From assembly GCF_014212125.1 (NCBI RefSeq), contig NZ_JACJVP010000025.1:142503-206502 (forward strand): DNA of 64,000 nucleotides, in the 5' to 3' direction. Source of the stretch: Cohnella nanjingensis (GTDB lineage Bacteria; Bacillota; Bacilli; Paenibacillales; Paenibacillaceae). The notes below the pieces were generated by a model. The model did no database searches. It worked only from the letters and a program-made list of their open reading frames with translations, and had not been told where the DNA came from. Of this stretch, positions 60,927 to 64,000 are shown in pieces (the first letter of the stretch is position 1; every line of letters starts with the position of its first letter). The translations under genes and the position numbers were made by a program.

Positions 60927-60996
60927 TGTAGGTTAAAAGTGCGATCAGAAAACTACCGAACGCAATCAAAACCATTATCGATTGGAAAGTATCCAT
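60910..60996 (-). CDS. Holin-like type I toxin peptide, 28 aa
   Basis: A 28-residue hydrophobic peptide beginning MDTFQSIMVLIAFGSFLIAL and ending LTYIEKRK: short polar start, one membrane helix, basic tail. This is the pattern of the putative holin-like toxin family (TxpA/BsrG/YonT-like) of Bacillales, which damages the membrane when its antisense RNA is missing. ATG 60996 follows AAAGGAG at about 7 bases. The 3' end overlaps a convergent antisense RNA. Such pairs usually stabilise prophages or other mobile elements. Confidence 0.8.
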   Translation of the reverse strand: MDTFQSIMVLIAFGSFLIALLTYIEKRK

Positions 60997-61205
60997 AGGC
61001 ACCACTCCTTTCCGGAGGGGCCTTCACCACAAGCTGGTTGCTCATTAATATACCATTTATAGGATGATTTTGTCGGGTTGTAGGGCAACAATCTACAGAT
61101 GTTTAAGTACTCGAGCGTTTCGTTTAGACCCTTTCTGTCGATGTAAGAAGCGAACGTTTTCTGATATGTAAGGAAGAACCATCCATCAAGATTCGTATTC
61201 GTCAT
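60975..61205 (-). CDS. Uncertain small protein downstream of the pRiA4b ORF3-like gene
   Basis: A ~76-residue frame overlapping the end of the upstream gene by about 20 bases: MTNTNLDGWFFLTYQKTFAS, then NETLEYLNICRLLPYNPTKS. The first 55 residues look protein-like, the tail (over the toxin's ribosome site) does not. No convincing ribosome site; could be translationally coupled or spurious. Confidence 0.3.
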   Translation of the reverse strand: MTNTNLDGWFFLTYQKTFASYIDRKGLNETLEYLNICRLLPYNPTKSSYKWYINEQPACGEGPSGKEWCLWILSNR

Positions 61206-61641
61206 CCTCATCGAAGAAGTCGCCGTATTGATCAGGTGCCTCTCCTTTCGAATCCAGTAAAACAGGGAGCCTCGTCCCGCTCAAGTCTCCATCCTCCAAA
61301 TATTGAACGATAAATCTCCATTCATCACCATAGTCGAATAACAGCAGCATCTTTTGTTTGGGTGTATGGAACACTTTACTAACTTTAGCTTTCTTCACAC
61401 CCGGGAAATTCATCTTTTCGCCCATATCGGCAAATAGCTCGTATCCTTTCTCAGAGCGAGTCCAGTTTCTCAAGTTGTCATAAAATCCGAACGAATGATC
61501 CAGATCAAAATCAAACACTGATAACGCAGTAGCCGCCAGATCGTACAAACTCGCATTCTCTTGAACGGCGATTTTGCGGTACGGTTTTCCGCGAACTGCT
61601 CCGTACCAATCCGTCAAAGTGATCTTATAAATTTTTGCCAT
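61186..61641 (-). CDS. Plasmid pRiA4b ORF3-like / IS1096 TnpR-like protein
   Basis: A 151-residue protein of the PRiA4_ORF3 family: ITLTDWYGAVRGKPYRKIAV at the start, FDFDLDHSFGFYDNLRNWTR in the middle, and the conserved LLLFDYGDEWRFIVQYLEDG near the end, followed by an acidic tail. The family is found on plasmids and near insertion elements but has no proven function. ATG 61641 follows AGGGGGTTG. With the toxin pair and the ATPase-nuclease genes it marks this end as accessory DNA. Confidence 0.82.
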   Translation of the reverse strand: MAKIYKITLTDWYGAVRGKPYRKIAVQENASLYDLAATALSVFDFDLDHSFGFYDNLRNWTRSEKGYELFADMGEKMNFPGVKKAKVSKVFHTPKQKMLLLFDYGDEWRFIVQYLEDGDLSGTRLPVLLDSKGEAPDQYGDFFDEDDEYES

Positions 61642-62083
61642 AAATGTTCAACCCCCTACCGATTTGATTCTTCAGGATATAAGGCTTCCACTCTTAAACT
61701 CCTTATCACAATAACATAACAAAACTCGACCGGATAAACATCCGAATCGAGTTATTTTAAGCGCAACCCGATCGAAAGCCGAATCAAGGGAATTTGCTCC
61801 TCTTAATAATTAGCGGGGATGCAGCAATATGCGTTCTCGCTTATTTTTATCTCATTCGCGCAATTCCGACGGTGTAGGTTTTTCATTGGTTACGAGAAGG
61901 TGTATGAGATCAATTTAAGCTAATAAGGTCCCTTTTTATGTAATGTTGATTAAATTAAGTGGTTTCTCTCTTTATTTCTTTAAAAGGTTGTGTTCCGCTT
62001 TTAGTTATCCAATTTTAGGGGTATACTAGTGGGTGAAAGGCATTTTAGTAGACATGGATTCTTCTTATCCTAGGGGTGATAAC
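61642..62083. other. AT-rich gap before the ATPase-nuclease pair
   Basis: Holds a terminator-like stem at 61723-61756 and, near the right end, TATACT (62022-62027), a possible -10 box with no clear -35. No gene is seen. Confidence 0.5.
61723..61756. terminator. Stem AACTCGA.CCGGAT/ATCCG.TCGAGTT
   Basis: Two pairing blocks around AAAC with ATTTT after on the plus strand and TTTTGTT on the minus strand; it insulates the divergent genes. Confidence 0.7.
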
Positions 62084-63286
62084 TTGAAACTTAGAGTTAA
62101 AGATGTCTTTATTGCTGGCGCCCTCCCGATTCACACCTACATTTTTCGCAAATCGGAATTTGGTCTCACCTATGAATTTCGTCTTCAGAATGTGATCGAT
62201 ATGGTTGGCTTTCTGACTTCAATTGTAGGTCCATCGAAAACTGGTAAAACCGTATTGTGTGACAAAGTAATCGGCCAAAATCATTACGTTGACTTTATTG
62301 GAAATGACTTCAAAGACACGGAGGACTTTTGGGTAACGATCGCTAATAGAGTTGGCATTTCGCTCGAGCGTGATCATACGGAAATACGGAAGATTGAAGG
62401 CCAAGGACTCGCTGGGACGAAAGAAGAGATCACAACTTCTATAACCGAGTCTTTTCATTCCAACAAAGATAAAGTTATTCAATATTTTATTAATAATGAT
62501 TTGGTCTTGTTACTGGATGATTTCCATTACGCTTCGTCGGAAAAGCAGCTTGAAATTGCCTACCAGCTCAAAGATGCGATTCGCAAGGGGTTTCGAACCA
62601 TCATCATATCCCTTCCCCATCGTTCCGACGATGCCATTCGGAAAAATACTGATCTAGGCGGGAGATTAAACCTGATTAATATCGAACCTTGGAATAAAGA
62701 TGAGCTGCGCGAAATCGCTGTCGCAGGTTTTGGCAAACTTGATATGGAAATTGATCTTACGATCGCTGATAACATTGCACAAGAGAGTTTATCTTCCCCG
62801 CAGCTCATGCAATCCATCTGTTATAACCTTGGCATGTTACTTAATATCGACAATACAGCTACTCCAGTCATGCCTGATCAAGGTCTCCTAGTCAAAGCGT
62901 ACAGAATGACCTCCTTAAACCTTCTAGCTTATCAAGAGGTCGCTAGGAAGCTGAAGACGGGGCCGAATCCACGGGGTCAAAAACGAAAAACCTATATGAC
63001 TATAAAAAAAGAAGAAGTCGATATTTATGAATTGCTTCTAAAAGCGATTGCTGAGGATCCACCAACTGTCAGTCTCTCCACCGACTCCATCAAACGAAGA
63101 ATCGATGTGCTTCTAGGAGATGCTGCCGATAAGCCTGATCGTGTGAAAATCAAAACCGCCATTGATCAGGTGCAGTCGATTATTCAGAGCAGCGAACCGG
63201 TGTATCAGGTATTCGAGTATAAGGACGATGAGGTCTACATTCTAGAGCCACTATTTCTGTTTTATTTGCGCTGGGGTATTCTTTAA
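62084..63286 (+). CDS. P-loop ATPase of a putative ATPase-nuclease defence pair
   Basis: A 400-residue AAA/STAND-like ATPase. Walker A is GPSKTGKT (residues 49-56), Walker B LVLLLDDFHY (140-149), followed by a sensor-1-like strand RTIIISLPHR; a helical domain and a C-terminal winged-helix-like region (ending FEYKDDEVYILEPLFLFYLR) follow. No membrane segment. I chose TTG 62084, since AGGGGTG lies 6 bases before it; GTG 62033 and ATG 62054 are in frame but have poor ribosome sites. The nuclease gene follows after 23 bases with its own strong ribosome site, so the two form an operon. Base composition is more AT-rich than most of the window. I do not recognise a named system. Confidence 0.8.
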   Translation: MKLRVKDVFIAGALPIHTYIFRKSEFGLTYEFRLQNVIDMVGFLTSIVGPSKTGKTVLCDKVIGQNHYVDFIGNDFKDTEDFWVTIANRVGISLERDHTEIRKIEGQGLAGTKEEITTSITESFHSNKDKVIQYFINNDLVLLLDDFHYASSEKQLEIAYQLKDAIRKGFRTIIISLPHRSDDAIRKNTDLGGRLNLINIEPWNKDELREIAVAGFGKLDMEIDLTIADNIAQESLSSPQLMQSICYNLGMLLNIDNTATPVMPDQGLLVKAYRMTSLNLLAYQEVARKLKTGPNPRGQKRKTYMTIKKEEVDIYELLLKAIAEDPPTVSLSTDSIKRRIDVLLGDAADKPDRVKIKTAIDQVQSIIQSSEPVYQVFEYKDDEVYILEPLFLFYLRWGIL

Positions 63287-63309
63287 CTGAATCGGAGGGA
63301 GGTATTTTC

Positions 63310-64000
63310 CTGGCTACAATTAGCGAAGACAAAACGAAAACCATAACAGCGATTCAAGTACAGATACAACGATTCCCACAGTGGACACAGATGACGCCAA
63401 CTCAATACAGTGGTTGGATTAATACCACCAGCCGTGTTTTAGAGCGCTTCTTTTCCGACCAGTCCATAGCACAGAAATTTGTATTGGTTACGAAAGAAGA
63501 TATGGCCAATGCACTATCCTACCTACAGGACTTGATTACGGATATTAATACTGGGTTGTTTGATCCGGCCGGGCCTCTTAATGCAATCGATGAAGCACAC
63601 TTTCATCTCATCATTCGCAGAATCCTTGAAAATTTTGATAAGCATATCTATGAAATGTATCAAAAACCCGTACACGGCAATGGGACTTTAAAGCCAGAGG
63701 ATCTCGCCGAAATTACTCTTGGCAATGAGTACGATGTGCAGCGCATGCTCTATTCATTAATTCGTCCAATTTTCCCTGAGTCCAGAGTTGAAGTAACAAA
63801 TGACGGAGGATACAAAGGCTATCGTTATGACATATTTATCGACTTCTACGAAACGGTAATCGAAGTCAAATGTTCTCGTCCAAAAATGGCCGAGAGAACA
63901 CTCACAGAAGAAATTGGATCAGACTCGTATCATTACCTGGCAAAGCACATTTATTTCTTTATCTACGATAAAGAAAAAATCATCTCAAATGTTGACGCGT
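63310..64000 (+). CDS. PD-(D/E)XK nuclease-like protein, partial
   Basis: At least 230 residues, running off the right edge. The N-terminal ~130 residues are helical. From about residue 140 a restriction-endonuclease-like core appears: a helix (EYDVQRMLYSLIRPIFPE), then YRYDIFIDFYETVIEVKCSR, giving the catalytic D (in RYD) and E-V-K of the PD-(D/E)XK motif, then TEEIGSDSYHYLAKHIYFFI. This core is shared by many C-terminal effector nucleases of anti-phage systems. The start appears to be CTG 63310: GGAGGGAGGT ends six bases before it, no ATG, GTG or TTG lies near, and the first in-frame ATG (63391) has no ribosome site. Partner of the ATPase upstream. Confidence 0.75.
   Translation, partial: MATISEDKTKTITAIQVQIQRFPQWTQMTPTQYSGWINTTSRVLERFFSDQSIAQKFVLVTKEDMANALSYLQDLITDINTGLFDPAGPLNAIDEAHFHLIIRRILENFDKHIYEMYQKPVHGNGTLKPEDLAEITLGNEYDVQRMLYSLIRPIFPESRVEVTNDGGYKGYRYDIFIDFYETVIEVKCSRPKMAERTLTEEIGSDSYHYLAKHIYFFIYDKEKIISNVDA

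Noticed and set aside
60572-60998. Short plus-strand frames in the toxin/antisense region
   Set aside because: No ribosome sites; they run through the antisense RNA promoter and terminator.
1-64000. CRISPR arrays, tRNA/rRNA genes, complete insertion sequences
   Set aside because: No direct-repeat array, no cloverleaf or rRNA-like stretch and no transposase gene was seen.

Overview
The window is GC-rich chromosomal DNA from a spore-forming Firmicute of the Paenibacillaceae (Paenibacillus/Cohnella type). The evidence is the gene style: strong AGGAGG-like ribosome sites with frequent GTG and TTG starts, a SleB/CwlJ spore-cortex hydrolase, S-layer-homology anchoring, YesM/YesN two-component regulators, a membrane-bound AraC regulator, and three CUT1 sugar ABC transporters that carry no ATPase of their own. 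There are no rRNA, tRNA or CRISPR loci.

Layout. 0-4.5 kb: three genes of a Wadjet-class SMC anti-plasmid system on the minus strand; the SMC gene runs off the left edge. 4.8-11.8 kb: housekeeping and accessory genes (unknown protein, spore hydrolase, two SnoaL-like proteins, FMN reductase with a divergent ArsR-SRPBCC regulator, phytanoyl-CoA dioxygenase-like protein with a divergent AraC regulator). 11.9-20.2 kb: sugar transporter operon A (binding protein, two permeases, and a giant S-layer-anchored surface protein). 20.4-21.0 kb: a small graveyard with a permease deletion-fusion and a Fic remnant. 21.0-24.1 kb: AraC regulator with effector domains, VOC protein, YdjO-like zinc protein, cold-shock protein. 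24.2-27.7 kb: a four-gene nicotinamide/NAD salvage operon with a well-formed promoter and an overlapping palindrome. 28-34 kb: SWIM protein, sulfatase, SGNH hydrolase, small repetitive protein, chemoreceptor. 34.1-43.5 kb: membrane AraC regulator, beta-helix surface protein and sugar transporter B. 43.6-46.7 kb: GntR-controlled ABC-2 exporter and a DinB-like protein. 46.9-51.4 kb: an uncharacterised protein, two GNAT-like proteins, an ABC exporter with a C-terminal cNMP domain broken by an in-frame TAA, and small proteins. 51.6-58.2 kb: sensor kinase, response regulator and sugar transporter C in one operon. 58.6-60.3 kb: a MerR-ankyrin fusion also broken by an in-frame TAA. 60.8-64 kb: a type I toxin/antisense RNA pair, a pRiA4b ORF3-like protein, and a P-loop ATPase plus PD-(D/E)XK nuclease pair that runs off the right edge.

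How it works together. The middle is dominated by three carbohydrate-uptake modules, each with its own surface protein or sensor. Their energising ATPase (MsmX type) must be elsewhere. Both ends look like mobile-element defence: a Wadjet operon on the left, and on the right a more AT-rich stretch with a toxin/antisense RNA and an unnamed ATPase-nuclease pair, which is the best candidate here for an undescribed system. Several loci are decaying (split ABC exporter, split MerR-ankyrin gene, permease and Fic remnants, a relic of a small protein gene). Function calls come from motif recognition by eye, without database searches.
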